Of a DNA stretch of 64,000 bases, positions 7,524 through 18,024 are shown piece after piece (the stretch's first letter is position 1; each line of letters opens with the position of its first letter). Source of the DNA: Streptomyces sclerotialus. GTDB taxonomy: Bacteria; Actinomycetota; Actinomycetes; Streptomycetales; Streptomycetaceae. Under the pieces are notes generated by a model, which searched no databases, was not told where the DNA came from, and worked only from the letters and a program-made list of their open reading frames with translations. The position numbers were made by a program, and so were the translations under genes. The stretch covers positions 147,244 to 211,243 of the forward strand of contig JODX01000009.1 of assembly GCA_000719105.1 (NCBI GenBank), given 5' to 3'.

Positions 7524-7781
7524 TGATCGTCCGAGATGCGGGATACGTGTGGGGGGAATGTGGGGTGAATGTGGGGCGGTTCGGTCGGGGGGACGGTCCC
7601 GCCGGAGGCTCGGCGGGGGTTTCGTCCACGTCCCGCCCAGAGTCCGGACACACGTTCGGGGTGCCGGACCTGCGGTACGGACATCGGCGTCTCGCCTGGC
7701 GGACACCACGGACGGCCACGCACGTCCCGGGCGGCCTGCGGCCGCCAAGGATCGGGGCACCGCCCGCTCCCGGTGGGCGTC

Positions 7782-8516
7782 CTACCCGGCCAGCCTGATG
7801 TTCGAACCCTGCACCGTGATCTTCACGCCGTCCGCGGCGCCCTCCACCTTGTCGAGCTTGATGCCACCGGGCAGCTCGTCGATGGCCTGCTGGAAGTCGG
7901 TGATCGAACGGATCGCGCTCTCGGTGAGGCCCACGCCCAGATCGGGCAGGGAGTCGGCGCGCACCTGCACGCTGTCGCCCTCGACGACGAGCGAGCCGAC
8001 CACGGAGACCGGGCGGGGCAGGTCGATACCGAGGACGGTCGCGTCCACCGACAGCTTGATCTTCCCGTCGCCGCCGGCGGAGAGACCGGCGATACGGGCC
8101 GTGACCCCGGGGGCGATCTGCGTGGGTTCGGACTTCGCGGCCTTGAGCAGTTCGTCGTACGGGATGACGGCGCTGCCGGTGGCGGTCCGGGCGGTGGCGG
8201 ACCCGAAGTCTCCGGAGAACTCGACCCCGCGCATGTCGGCCTTCAGGTCCGTGATGCGGACGGTGCCGCCGTCGGTGCCGGTGGACGCCTCGTAGTCAGG
8301 GATGCCGATCTCGACCTCGTCCAGCTCCCCGCTCGCCACCTGGGTCAGGAACGGGAAGCCCTTGATGGACACGTCCGGTGCGGCGGTCAGGCCCTCGCCG
8401 GCACGCACCCGGTCGGCGGCCTCGTTCTCGGCGAAATCGACCGCGACACGGTCCGCGATCACGAAGAGACCGCCAAGGATCACGAGGACGACGATCAGTA
8501 TTCGCAGTGCGCGCAT
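7782..8516 (-). CDS. DUF2993 (LmeA-like) envelope protein
   Basis: This 244-aa protein has the DUF2993 fold, known from LmeA of mycobacteria as a periplasmic phospholipid-binding protein. An N-terminal hydrophobic segment (RILIVVLVILGGLFVIA, about residues 4-20) is a signal anchor. The family start pattern (RVAVDFAENEAADRV...) and the ELDEVEIGIPDY motif follow. It is the last gene of its strand before the leader peptide region, separated by 189 bp from the Gln/Pro-rich membrane protein. Confidence 0.8.
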   Translation of the reverse strand: MRALRILIVVLVILGGLFVIADRVAVDFAENEAADRVRAGEGLTAAPDVSIKGFPFLTQVASGELDEVEIGIPDYEASTGTDGGTVRITDLKADMRGVEFSGDFGSATARTATGSAVIPYDELLKAAKSEPTQIAPGVTARIAGLSAGGDGKIKLSVDATVLGIDLPRPVSVVGSLVVEGDSVQVRADSLPDLGVGLTESAIRSITDFQQAIDELPGGIKLDKVEGAADGVKITVQGSNIRLAG

Positions 8517-8705
8517 GTGCTGGTTCCCACCCGTTCCGCTCGCCGGTCGTTCCGTCGTTCAGCGCATCGGCGACCTGAGTGGCCGCTGCCCGCGACCCTA
8601 GTCGGGTGGCGTCCGGAAGGCGGCGTCCGGCTGACGGTTGTCGATCACCTGTGACGATCGCCCGTGACGATCGACGGCGCTCGACGACCGGCGTTCGCCG
8701 GGGGT

Positions 8706-10058
8706 TCAGCCCAGGGCGCGGCCCAGCAGGTACACCGCGGGAGCCGCCGCCGTCAGGGGCAGCGCCACACCGGCCGTGAAGTGCACGAACCGGGACGGGT
8801 AGTCGTAGGCGGCGACCCGGTGGCCGATCAGGGCGCAGACGGCCGCGCCCAGACCGAGGAGGGCGCCCTGCCCGCCGAGGCCGGTCATCGAGCCCACCGC
8901 GATGCCCGTGCCCGCGCCGGCCGGCAGTGCCACGGCCACGGAGGCCACCGTGGGCAGGGGCAGCGCACGGGCCAGGACCGCCACGGCCACCGCCGCCGCG
9001 CCCGCCGTCACCGCGTCCGGATCGGCGGCCAGATGCCCGGCGGCGACGATCGACAGGGCCGCCGACGCCACCGTCGCCGTCAGGCCGTACATGCGCTCGT
9101 CGGGGTCGGCGTGGCTGCGCAGCTGGAGGACCAGCGTCAGCAGCACCCAGACACCGAGGGTGCCGAGGATGGCGGCCGGCCCGTTCTCCCGGCCCACCGC
9201 GAGGAGGGCCACATCGGCGGTGAGCGCACCGGCGAAGGCCAGCGCGATGCCCTGCCGGGCGGGCCACATGCCGTTGAGCCGGAACCAGCCGGCCGCGGTC
9301 ACCGCCTGGAGGACCACCAGCGGCACGACCAGGGCGTACTGGCCGACCGCCGCCGTCACGGAGAGCAGTGCCCCGAGGACGGCGGTGAGCAGCGCCGGCT
9401 GCATACCGGGATCGATGATCGGCGACCGGCCCTCCGCGCGGGCCCGCTGGCCGTCGGTGACGCGGGCGTTGCCGGTGAGGGTCGGGGGACCGTAGGCGGG
9501 CTCGTCCTGCTCCTGGTCGGCGGCGGGGCTGGGCGCGGCATGGGCAGGGGCATGGGCAGGGGCTGGGGCCTGGGCATGCGGTCGCGGCTGGGGCTGGGGC
9601 TGGCCGTGCGCCTGGGGCCGGGCGTGTGCCGGTGGCCGGCCATGTCCCTGCGGCTGGGCGTGTCCTTGAGGCTGGGCGTGTCCCTGAGGCTGCGCATGTC
9701 CCTGAGGCTGGGCGGCGTACTGCTGCTGCCACTGCTGGTGCTGGTGCTGGTGCTGGTGCTGCGGATGAGCCGGGGTTGCGGCGTGGGCCCCGCCGTAGGG
9801 CTGGGGCTGCGGCCGGCCGTACCCCTGGGACGGCAGGTAGGCCGTCTCCGTCACGTCCGCCGCGGGGACCGGCGGCTGCATCTGGGTCTCCCAGGTCTGG
9901 CCCGCCCACTGCTGGGTGTACTGCTGGTCGTGCGCCTCGGCGTACTGCCAGGCGGGCTGAGCCGGCTGGGCGGGCTGGGCGGGCTGCTGGGTGTGCTGCT
10001 GCCGGTACGGGTCGTGGTCGTACCCCTCGTAGGAGGAGCCGTAGGGCTGGTTGCTCAT
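8706..10058 (-). CDS. Gln/Pro-rich multi-span membrane protein
   Basis: This is a 450-aa protein of unknown function. The first 200 residues are low complexity: Gln/Tyr/Pro-rich, with four copies of the hexapeptide AQPQGH (about residues 113-136) and Pro-Ala-His repeats. The C-terminal 250 residues contain about eight hydrophobic segments (LLTAVLGALLSVTAA, LVVPLVVLQAVTAAGW and others). The start at 10058 (MSNQPYG) is chosen because GGAGGG lies 11 nt upstream; an overlapping GTG would sit in that site. It begins next to the moaD-like stop, so the two are translationally coupled. Confidence 0.75.
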   Translation of the reverse strand: MSNQPYGSSYEGYDHDPYRQQHTQQPAQPAQPAQPAWQYAEAHDQQYTQQWAGQTWETQMQPPVPAADVTETAYLPSQGYGRPQPQPYGGAHAATPAHPQHQHQHQHQQWQQQYAAQPQGHAQPQGHAQPQGHAQPQGHGRPPAHARPQAHGQPQPQPRPHAQAPAPAHAPAHAAPSPAADQEQDEPAYGPPTLTGNARVTDGQRARAEGRSPIIDPGMQPALLTAVLGALLSVTAAVGQYALVVPLVVLQAVTAAGWFRLNGMWPARQGIALAFAGALTADVALLAVGRENGPAAILGTLGVWVLLTLVLQLRSHADPDERMYGLTATVASAALSIVAAGHLAADPDAVTAGAAAVAVAVLARALPLPTVASVAVALPAGAGTGIAVGSMTGLGGQGALLGLGAAVCALIGHRVAAYDYPSRFVHFTAGVALPLTAAAPAVYLLGRALG

Positions 10059-10066
10059 GGTCTGGG

Positions 10067-10321
10067 TCACCCTCCTGCGAACGGCGGGAGCACCTCGACC
10101 GTGCCGCCCTCGGCCAGCCGTACCGTCTCATGTCCACGGGTGCCCACGGGATCACCGTCGACGAGGAACGAGCATCGCCGCAGCACGCGGACCAGTTCGC
10201 CCGGGTGCCGCCCGCGGGCCGCGTCCAGCGCCTCGGCGAGCGTGTCCGCGTCGTACGGCTCCTCGGCGGTCCCGGCGGCGGCCTTCGCTGCGGCCCAGTA
10301 CCGCACCGTGCCCTTTGCCAT
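10067..10321 (-). CDS. MoaD/ThiS-family sulfur-carrier protein
   Basis: This 84-aa ubiquitin-fold protein ends in PPFAGG; the C-terminal Gly-Gly is the site of adenylation and thiocarboxylation in MoaD and ThiS. The start MAKGTVRYWAAAK is typical of actinobacterial MoaD-like proteins. The longer GTG frame to 10363 adds residues with no support. With no molybdopterin or thiamine gene beside it, the target pathway is open. It overlaps the region of the ribosome-binding site for the downstream membrane protein. Confidence 0.8.
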   Translation of the reverse strand: MAKGTVRYWAAAKAAAGTAEEPYDADTLAEALDAARGRHPGELVRVLRRCSFLVDGDPVGTRGHETVRLAEGGTVEVLPPFAGG

Positions 10322-10471
10322 CTCGTCCCTCAATCTTCGTGACGCGCACCAATGTTGGTGCACGCTGTGAACACCGTCAGGCTAGCCGCCCGCGCTCCAC
10401 CGGGAGGCCGCGGGACCGAACGCCCGCCGAACACCGTACGAAAGCCGTGCGAAAGCCACCCGACGACAACG

Positions 10472-11422
10472 TCAGAGCCGCAGGTCGCGCTCGTGCCGGC
10501 GGTGCTCCTGCGGGACGGCCGCCACCGCCCACCGCCCGATGCGGTCCAGCAGCTCGTCGCCCGCCGCGTTCTCCGCGTGCCCCATCCCCCGCTCCAGCCA
10601 GAGCTCGGCGTGGCCGCCGGACGCCTCGGCCAGCATCCGCGGGTGGTCGAGCGGGAAGTAGGCGTCCCGGTCGCCGTGCACGACGAGGAGCGGGGTGGGC
10701 GCGATCAGCGGCACCGACTCGACCGGGGACGACGGCACCGGGTCCCAGTCGCGGTGGTGGATGCGGGTGCGGAAGCCGTAGCGGCCGACCAGGCGGCCCT
10801 CCGGCCGGGTCACCAGCCAGTGCAGCCGCCGCATGGGCGCCGTACCGCGGTAGTACCAGCGGGCCGGTGCGCTGACCGACACCACCGCATCGGTGTGCGC
10901 ACCCCGGTACGCGCCCACCCGCGCATCCGTGCGCCCCTCGTGCTCCTTGCCCTGTCCCTCGCCGTCCCTCCCGTCCGCGTGCAGCGCCGCGTGCCGCAGC
11001 ACCACCGAGCCCCCCATGGAGAAGCCGACGGTGACCACGCGCGCGTGCCCGAGTTCCCGCGCCCACGCGACCGCGGCCGCCAGATCGAGCACCTCCCGGT
11101 CGCCCACGGTCGAGCGGCCGCCCGACGTCCCGTGGCCACGGAAGGAGAAGGTGACGGCGGATCCGTACCGGGCGAGGGCCCGCGCCACGCGCCGTACGTG
11201 CGGACGCTCGAGATCACCCGTGAAGCCGTGCGCGACCACGAAGACCGGGTGACGCGAGGGTGGCGTTCCGGCGTCGTATACGGCGCCGCCCGGCTCGTAT
11301 ACGGCATCGATCGGCACACCGTCGAACGCGCGAAGACGCCTCCTCAGAGGCGCGCGCCCGCCCGTTCCGGGCCGCGTGACGACGCGCGACCGCGTCATAT
11401 GACCTGCCGGATCAGTGCTCAT
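10472..11422 (-). CDS. alpha/beta hydrolase
   Basis: This 316-aa protein has the alpha/beta-hydrolase fold. The oxyanion strand motif is VVAHGFTGD (about residues 62-70), the nucleophile elbow is GFSMGG (about residues 137-142), the acid is in VVHGDRD near residue 255, and the base is the His of GMGHAEN near residue 288. There is no signal peptide. The substrate is not predictable; lipase or esterase activity is likely. Two ATGs are possible: 11422, without an RBS, and 11398, after GGCAGG. It is divergent from glnR. Confidence 0.82.
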   Translation of the reverse strand: MSTDPAGHMTRSRVVTRPGTGGRAPLRRRLRAFDGVPIDAVYEPGGAVYDAGTPPSRHPVFVVAHGFTGDLERPHVRRVARALARYGSAVTFSFRGHGTSGGRSTVGDREVLDLAAAVAWARELGHARVVTVGFSMGGSVVLRHAALHADGRDGEGQGKEHEGRTDARVGAYRGAHTDAVVSVSAPARWYYRGTAPMRRLHWLVTRPEGRLVGRYGFRTRIHHRDWDPVPSSPVESVPLIAPTPLLVVHGDRDAYFPLDHPRMLAEASGGHAELWLERGMGHAENAAGDELLDRIGRWAVAAVPQEHRRHERDLRL

Positions 11423-11744
11423 GTGGGCTATTCTGCTGGGCGAAGGACTCGGGCAGCGTTGCCTCCGGGTCCTTTTGTGCTTTCGGGAGCGTTGTATACG
11501 ACGCGGGAAACCGCAGGTGTACGGGGCGCCGATCGCATACGCGGGGCCCTGGGCGCGGGATCCGCACCGTACGACACCGTACGAAGCAGTGCCGCAGACT
11601 CCCCCACCGCCCTGAGGAACGTGGGAGTGCCCCCATCGCAGGGACCGAGGAGGAACCGAACGTCATGGGCGAGCGAACCGTGCACGAACCGACGACGACG
11701 ACCCGAATGCCCGAGCGTGGCCGGAAGCACGAGGGAGGCGCGCG
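11423..11744. other. divergent intergenic region upstream of glnR
   Basis: These 322 bp separate the hydrolase gene (minus) from glnR (plus). I see no convincing gene. The stretch contains a near-palindromic GTTGTATACGAC at about 11493 and a GTGGGAGTGCCCCCA motif at about 11621, and it becomes purine-rich just before glnR with the RBS GGGAGG. Promoters for both genes should lie here, but I cannot place them with confidence. Confidence 0.4.
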
Positions 11745-12524
11745 ATGAGCTCCCTGCTGCTGCTGACCAACGCCCTCCAGCCGTCGACGGAGGTGCTTCC
11801 CGCTCTCGGCCTGCTCCTGCACAACGTGCGGGTGGCCCCCGCGGAAGGCCCCGCCCTGGTCGACACCCCCGGTGCCGACGTCATCCTCATCGACGGCCGC
11901 CGCGACCTCCCGCAGGTGCGCAGCCTGTGCCAGCTCCTCCGCTCGACCGGCCCCGGCTGTCCCCTCGTCCTCGTCGTCACCGAGGGCGGCCTCGCGGCCG
12001 TCACCGCGGACTGGGGCATCGACGACGTACTGCTCGACACCGCGGGTCCCGCCGAGGTCGAGGCCCGGCTGCGGCTCGCCATGGGCCGCCAGCAGATCGT
12101 CAACGACGACTCCCCGATGGAGATCCGCAACGGCGACCTGTCGGTGGACGAGGCGACGTACAGCGCCAAGCTCAAGGGCCGGGTGCTCGATCTCACCTTC
12201 AAGGAGTTCGAGCTCCTCAAGTACCTCGCCCAGCACCCGGGCCGCGTCTTCACGCGCGCGCAGCTGCTGCAGGAGGTCTGGGGCTACGACTACTTCGGCG
12301 GTACGCGCACCGTCGACGTGCACGTACGGCGGCTGCGGGCCAAGCTCGGCCCCGAGCACGAGTCGCTGATCGGCACCGTACGCAACGTCGGCTACCGCTT
12401 CGTCACCCCGGAGAAGGTGGAGCGCGCCGCCGAGGAAGCCAAGGCCAAGGCGGCACGGCCGCAGCCGGAGAGCGCCGGCGAGACGGCACCCTCGGACGCC
12501 GCCGAGGTGGGCGCGGAGGCCTGA
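11745..12524 (+). CDS. glnR: nitrogen response regulator GlnR
   Basis: GlnR is the orphan OmpR-type regulator that controls glutamine synthetases, ammonium transport and nitrate genes in Streptomyces. The protein (259 aa) has an atypical receiver domain (residues 1-110) with the pseudo-phosphoacceptor in VILIDGRRD and lacking the full acidic pocket, then a winged-helix domain (about 125-220, [17 protein letters not shown] and [13 protein letters not shown]). It matches S. coelicolor GlnR closely as I recall it. The Lys/Ala/Glu-rich tail after residue 222 is the variable part of the family. Confidence 0.95.
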   Translation: MSSLLLLTNALQPSTEVLPALGLLLHNVRVAPAEGPALVDTPGADVILIDGRRDLPQVRSLCQLLRSTGPGCPLVLVVTEGGLAAVTADWGIDDVLLDTAGPAEVEARLRLAMGRQQIVNDDSPMEIRNGDLSVDEATYSAKLKGRVLDLTFKEFELLKYLAQHPGRVFTRAQLLQEVWGYDYFGGTRTVDVHVRRLRAKLGPEHESLIGTVRNVGYRFVTPEKVERAAEEAKAKAARPQPESAGETAPSDAAEVGAEA

Positions 12525-12570
12525 CCCGCGCGCTGGGGAGCGGACGGGAACCGGGACCGCGCACGGTGCG

Positions 12571-12598
12571 GTACCGGTTCCGTACCAGGAACCGGTAC
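12571..12598. promoter_or_regulatory. 11-bp-arm palindrome between glnR and a lacI-type gene
   Basis: GTACCGGTTCC (12571-12581) and its exact complement (12588-12598) flank a 6-nt spacer. It lies 47 bp after the glnR stop and just upstream of the presumed leaderless promoter of the LacI-family gene. It can act either as the glnR terminator or as an autoregulatory operator. The absence of a T-tract and its promoter-proximal position slightly favour the operator. Confidence 0.5.
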
Positions 12599-12625
12599 GC
12601 CCTGCCCAGCACCTTTCAATCCGCG

Positions 12626-12631
12626 TAGACT
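12626..12631 (+). promoter_or_regulatory. -10 hexamer of a leaderless promoter
   Basis: TAGACT ends 6 nt before the GTG start of the LacI-family gene, and there is no Shine-Dalgarno sequence. That spacing places the transcription start at or next to the start codon, as in Streptomyces leaderless mRNAs. Confidence 0.55.
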
Positions 12632-12637
12632 CCGCGC

Positions 12638-13660
12638 GTGGCCAAGGTGACTCGGGACGATGTGGCGCGGCTGGCGGGGACCTCCACCGCCGTTGTCAGC
12701 TATGTCATCAACAACGGACCCCGGCCGGTCGCCCCGGCCACGCGCGAGCGCGTCCAAGCCGCGATCAAGGAGCTGGGGTACCGGCCCGACCGGGTGGCCC
12801 AGGCCATGGCGTCGCGGCGGACCGAGCTCATAGGCCTGATCGTGCCGGACGCGCGCCAGCCCTTCTTCGGGGAGATGGCCCACGCCGTCGAACAGGCGGC
12901 CGCCGAGCGCGGCAAGATGGTCCTCGTCGGCAACTCCGACTACGTCGCCGAGCGCGAGGTCCACTACCTGCGGGCCTTCCTCGGGATGCGGGTCTCCGGC
13001 CTGATCCTCGTCAGCCACGCCCTGAACGACAACGCCGCCGCCGAGATAGACGCCTGGGACGCGCGCGTGGTGCTGCTGCACGAGCGGCCCGAGGCGATCG
13101 ACGACGTGGCGGTGGTCACGGACGACATCGGCGGCGCCCAGCTCGCGGTGCGCCATCTGCTGGAGCACGGGCACCCGTACGTGGCCTGCCTGGGCGGTGT
13201 CGCGGAGACCCCGCTGGTCGGCGACCCCGTCTCCGACCACGTCGAGGGCTGGCGGCGCGCGATGCAGGAGGCGCGGATCCCCACGGAGGGACGCCTGTTC
13301 GAGGCGCCGTACAACCGCTACGACGCGTACCAGGTCGCCCTGGAGCTGCTGGCCGGACCGCACCGGCCGCCCGCGATCTTCTGCTCCACCGACGACCAGG
13401 CGATCGGTGTGCTGCGCGCCGCGCGCGAGCTGCGGATCGAGGTGCCGGAGGAACTGGCGGTCGCCGGCTTCGACGACGTGAAGGAGGCCGCGCTGACGGA
13501 TCCGCCGCTGACGACGGTGGCGACCGACCGTACGGCGATGGCCCGGGCGGCCGTGGATCTCGTGCTCGACGACGGGCTGCGGGTGCCGGGATCGCGGCGG
13601 GAGCGGGTGAAGCTGTTCCCGTCGCGGCTGGTGGTACGGCGTTCGTGCGGGTGCCGGTAG
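12638..13660 (+). CDS. LacI-family transcriptional regulator
   Basis: This 340-aa protein has an N-terminal LacI HTH ([20 protein letters not shown], residues 4-23) with hinge [15 protein letters not shown], and a periplasmic-binding-protein-like effector domain (residues 60-335; [21 protein letters not shown]). No sugar genes lie beside it, so its ligand is unknown. It ends in the unusual cysteine-containing RRSCGCR. A TAGACT -10 box 6 nt upstream implies a leaderless transcript, and the palindrome at 12571-12598 could be its operator. Confidence 0.92.
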   Translation: MAKVTRDDVARLAGTSTAVVSYVINNGPRPVAPATRERVQAAIKELGYRPDRVAQAMASRRTELIGLIVPDARQPFFGEMAHAVEQAAAERGKMVLVGNSDYVAEREVHYLRAFLGMRVSGLILVSHALNDNAAAEIDAWDARVVLLHERPEAIDDVAVVTDDIGGAQLAVRHLLEHGHPYVACLGGVAETPLVGDPVSDHVEGWRRAMQEARIPTEGRLFEAPYNRYDAYQVALELLAGPHRPPAIFCSTDDQAIGVLRAARELRIEVPEELAVAGFDDVKEAALTDPPLTTVATDRTAMARAAVDLVLDDGLRVPGSRRERVKLFPSRLVVRRSCGCR

Positions 13661-13789
13661 CTCCGGCCGTACAGCCCCACCGATAGAGCCGTTCCATGTG
13701 GAGCCGTTCTTCTTTATATCGGGCGAACGAGGTTCTGCCGGGCTTCTCAGTCGGCGCTCAGGGAGCTCTCATGGTCGGGCGACAAGCTC

Positions 13790-14851
13790 ATGGACATGAC
13801 CGAGAGCAGCTTCCGCCGCAGCGGCGAGTACGACCACCAGTACCCCCAGGGTCACGGACAGCACGCCTTCACTCCCGCCACTCCTGTCAACCCGGAGTGG
13901 CCGCCCCCGCCGGCGTACGAGCCGGAGGCGGCGCAGGTCATGCAGGAGCCCGCCCCCGCCCCCATCCACAAGAAGCGCGCCCGCGGCCCCATGGCCCTGC
14001 TGGCCGCCGTGGCGATCGTCGCCGCGGCCATCGGGGGCGGCACCGCGTACGGCATCCAGGAGCTGACCGGCAGCGACACGGTCGCCGCCGCCTCCTCCAC
14101 CAGCACGAGCGTGGTGCCGACCAGCGAGAAGGGCACCGTCGCCGGGGTCGCCAAGGCGGTCAGCCCGAGCATCGTGGAGATCAGCGCCTCCTCGAACGCC
14201 GGTGAGTCCACCGGATCGGGCGTGATCATCACCACCGACGGCGAGATCATCACCAACAACCACGTCATCTCCGGCGCCTCCTCGATCACCGTGTCGACCA
14301 GCGACGGCAAGGAGTACACCGCGCAGGTCGTCGGCACCGACAGCGCGAAGGACCTGGCGCTGATCAAGCTGGACAACGCCTCCGGCCTCACGGCCGCCAC
14401 CCTCGGCAACTCGTCGAACGTCCAGGTCGGCGACGAGGTGGTGGCGATCGGCTCCCCCGAGGGCCTGACCGGCACCGTCACCAGCGGCATCGTGTCCGCC
14501 CTGGACCGCGACGTCACCGTCTCCACGGACGAGAGCCAGGGGCAGCAGCAACAGCAGCAGGGCGGCGGCTGGCCGTTCGAGTTCGGCGGGCAGCAGTTCA
14601 ACGGCGACACCGGCTCCTCGACGACCACGTACAAGGCGCTCCAGACCGACGCCTCGCTCAACCCGGGCAACTCCGGCGGCGCCCTGATCGACATGAACGG
14701 CAACATCATCGGCATCAACTCGGCGATGTACTCGGCGAGCGACGCGACGTCCTCCTCCAGTGCGGGCAGCGTCGGCCTCGGCTTCGCCATCCCGATCAAC
14801 ACGGTCAAGGCCGACCTGGACACCCTGCGGGCGGGCGGCTCCGACAGCTGA
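13790..14851 (+). CDS. membrane-anchored HtrA-like serine protease
   Basis: This protease has a short cytoplasmic Pro-rich region (residues 1-65), one membrane span (about 66-88, [22 protein letters not shown]) and an extracytoplasmic trypsin-like domain. The catalytic triad is visible: His in NNHVI, Asp in KDLALIK and Ser in [10 protein letters not shown] Gln-rich insert ([10 protein letters not shown]) interrupts the domain. There is no PDZ domain, unlike classic HtrA/DegP. Start choice is between ATGs at 13790 and 13796. It sits directly upstream of a two-component system, which suggests an envelope-stress role. Confidence 0.9.
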   Translation: MDMTESSFRRSGEYDHQYPQGHGQHAFTPATPVNPEWPPPPAYEPEAAQVMQEPAPAPIHKKRARGPMALLAAVAIVAAAIGGGTAYGIQELTGSDTVAAASSTSTSVVPTSEKGTVAGVAKAVSPSIVEISASSNAGESTGSGVIITTDGEIITNNHVISGASSITVSTSDGKEYTAQVVGTDSAKDLALIKLDNASGLTAATLGNSSNVQVGDEVVAIGSPEGLTGTVTSGIVSALDRDVTVSTDESQGQQQQQQGGGWPFEFGGQQFNGDTGSSTTTYKALQTDASLNPGNSGGALIDMNGNIIGINSAMYSASDATSSSSAGSVGLGFAIPINTVKADLDTLRAGGSDS

Positions 14852-14978
14852 GCCGTACACCCCGGCGACCTGGGGTTCACTACTGCACGGCCACCGGACG
14901 TGCGAGGCTGAGGACGCCCGAGGAATCCTTACGTCCGTAGCCGCCCGTACGCCCCTTCGCACCCGAGGAACGACCATC

Positions 14979-15715
<737 letters not shown>

Positions 15716-15719
<4 letters not shown>

Positions 15720-17149
15720 GGAAGCTCCTGCGCCGGTACCGCTCGCTGCCCCTGCGGACGCGGCTGTCGCTGCTGGTCGCGGCGGCGGTGGCGTTCGCGG
15801 TGGCGGCGGTGTCGGTGACGTGCTGGTTCATCGTGCAGGGGAAGCTGTACGACCAGGTCGACAATGACCTGAAGAAGATGGTGAACCGGCCGGATCTGGG
15901 GAACATCGCCGAGAACGTCCTCAATCTCTGCGTCCAGGACGTGCAGGACGGCGACCGCGGCATCCCGAGCAACAGTTACTTCCAGGTGGTCAAGGAAGAC
16001 GGGACGGTCTGCGTCAACCCGACCGCGGTCGGCAAGGTCAAGGTCTCCGCCACCGACATGGCCGTCATCAAGAACGCCGGCCACGGCAACGGCGTCTTCC
16101 ACGACGGCACCGACGGAAGCGGCAACGCGGTGCGCGTACTCACCGTGCCCGTCTCCACCACCGACGGCCCGGCGGCCCTCGTCCTCGCCACTCCCCTCAA
16201 GAGCACCCAGTCCACGCTCAACGAACTGGCCTTGCTGCTTCTGCTCGTCTCCGGCATCGGAGTCGTCGGCGCCGGGGCCGCCGGACTGGCGGTCGCCCGT
16301 GCCGGTCTCCGCCCCGTCGACAAGCTCACCGAAGCCGTCGAGCACATCGCCCGCACCGAGGACCTGGGCATCCGCATCCCGGTGGAGGAGGACGGCGACG
16401 ACGAGATCGCCCGGCTGTCCCGTTCCTTCAACTCCATGACGTCGTCCCTCGCCGACTCCCGTGAACTCCAGCAGCAGCTGATCGCGGACGCCGGTCACGA
16501 GCTCCGCACCCCCCTGACCTCCCTCCGCACCAACATCGAGCTCCTCACCCGCAGCGAGGAGACCGGCCGTCCGATTCCCGAGGCCGACCGCAAGGCGCTG
16601 CTCGCCTCGGTGAAGGCGCAGATGACGGAGCTGGCCGCGCTGATCGGCGACCTCCAGGAGCTGTCGCGCTCGGAGAAGGGGCAGCACGCCGGGAAGGTGC
16701 AGGTCGTGGCCTGGCAGGATGTCGTCGAGTCGGCCCTGCGGCGGGCCCGGCTGCGCGGCCCGGAGCTGACGATCACGGCGGACGTCCAGCCCTGGTACGT
16801 CCGCGCGGAGCCGTCCACGCTGGAGCGGGCGGTGGTCAACATCCTGGACAACGCGGTGAAGTTCAGTCCGGGGGGCGGCACGATCGAGGTGTCCCTGGTG
16901 GACGGCGCCCTGACGGTGCGCGACCACGGCCCCGGCATCCCGGCCGAGGAACTCCCGCACGTCTTCGACCGCTTCTGGCGCTCCCCCAGCGCGCGGGCTC
17001 TGCCGGGCTCGGGGCTGGGCCTGTCGATCGTGGCCCGGACGGTCCAGCAGGCGGGCGGCGAGGTCACGCTCGCCCGGGCCGAGGGCGGAGGGACGGTGGC
17101 GACGGTGCGGCTGCCGGGGGCGCCTATGGCTCCGCCGGAGATTCCGTAG
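15716..17149 (+). CDS. sensor histidine kinase
   Basis: This 477-aa kinase has two membrane spans (about residues 17-40 and 170-195) bracketing an extracellular sensor region of about 130 residues, then a HAMP linker ([17 protein letters not shown]), a HisKA domain with phosphoacceptor His in [12 protein letters not shown] (about residue 261) and a HATPase domain (N box [27 protein letters not shown]). It begins at a GTG overlapping the response-regulator stop. Its last 26 bp overlap a convergent gene of the accessory patch. Confidence 0.95.
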
Positions 17150-17483
17150 GAGGTTCGGCTCCCTGCCAGAAGAGTTGTTCCACCACGATTTGTGGGTCTT
17201 CGACGCGAGGTACGAAGGTGTACTTCAACCAACCGTTGCCATGGTCGAAGAAGAGGGCGTGAGCGCCCTTCGGCTCGCTGGACCGTACCGGCACGACCTC
17301 TATTCCGCCAGGCAGACAGGCAGCCGTCTCGATGCCTCGAAAATACGGATCCTTCACCGTGACCAGCTCGGCGCGCGCGGTATGGACCAGCTCCCGTGCA
17401 TGCGCAGGCAGCGCCTCGAGGGCAGCGAGCGCATCGACTCGCCAGTCCAGCTGCCAAGGCGGCCCCATGAACCCATCGGTCAC
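17124..17483 (-). CDS. RelE/ParE-like toxin candidate
   Basis: This 119-aa protein is not firmly assigned. Its size, the pattern of an N-terminal helix pair (ALAALEALPAHARELVHTARAEL) followed by beta strands (GIEVVPVRSS, HALFFDHG, WLKYTFVPRV), and its coupling to a DUF6247 gene resemble RelE/ParE-fold toxins. Its start overlaps the DUF6247 stop by 4 bp (ATGA). The 3' end overlaps the convergent kinase gene by 26 bp. Pairing with a small acidic partner supports a toxin-antitoxin reading, but catalytic residues of RelE are not evident. Confidence 0.55.
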   Translation of the reverse strand: MTDGFMGPPWQLDWRVDALAALEALPAHARELVHTARAELVTVKDPYFRGIETAACLPGGIEVVPVRSSEPKGAHALFFDHGNGWLKYTFVPRVEDPQIVVEQLFWQGAEPPTESPAEP

Positions 17484-17827
17484 TCGCCAGGCTCCAGCTT
17501 CTGCACCCGGTGGCGAATCTTCGACACCTCTTCCAGGAGGGTCCTGGCCTCGGCGATGTCAGTGGACTCAGCCGCACGGTGTTGCAGATCGCGCACATGT
17601 GCGTCGAGCTCGGGATCCCGGGCCAAGGCGTACTCGCCCCACCAGAAGGCAAGGAACGCGTGCACCGGGCTTACGTTGTAGGTATCGGCGATCGCCCTTT
17701 TCCAGTGCCGGTCGAAGTCGGGGAGGAGCTGGGGCGTGTTCAGGGCGATGGCCTTGCGCAAGGCCATCGGCGTCCGCTCGGGCATGACGGGGACGAACCG
17801 ATCGGGTTCCGCAGCGTGAGCAGCCAT
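17480..17827 (-). CDS. DUF6247-type antitoxin candidate
   Basis: This 115-aa protein resembles the DUF6247 family. Its core is RTPMALRKAIAL, followed by a helix with conserved FxxxW (DFDRHWKRA), and it ends in a helical HxVxxLxxxLEEV-type region. A second gene in this window (22833-23159) has the same layout and is also followed by a RelE-like gene. The start at 17827 follows AGGAGG with 9-nt spacing. The downstream gene overlaps by 4 bp, typical of toxin-antitoxin pairs. Function is inferred from context only. Confidence 0.6.
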   Translation of the reverse strand: MAAHAAEPDRFVPVMPERTPMALRKAIALNTPQLLPDFDRHWKRAIADTYNVSPVHAFLAFWWGEYALARDPELDAHVRDLQHRAAESTDIAEARTLLEEVSKIRHRVQKLEPGE

Positions 17828-18024
17828 GACCGAGGTCCTCCTTCGACGCGATGTCTCCACGACCATAGCCGCGCTCACCGCCCCGGCGCGGATTGTCCGC
17901 GCATCGGCCTCGGCAGGCCCTGAACACAAGTCTTTTCGATGGTCACGTGCTCTGTCATGAGGACACCATGACCGGACCGCGCCCCTTCCCGTGCCGATAC
18001 CCGGCCCGCCTCACTCGACGGTGT

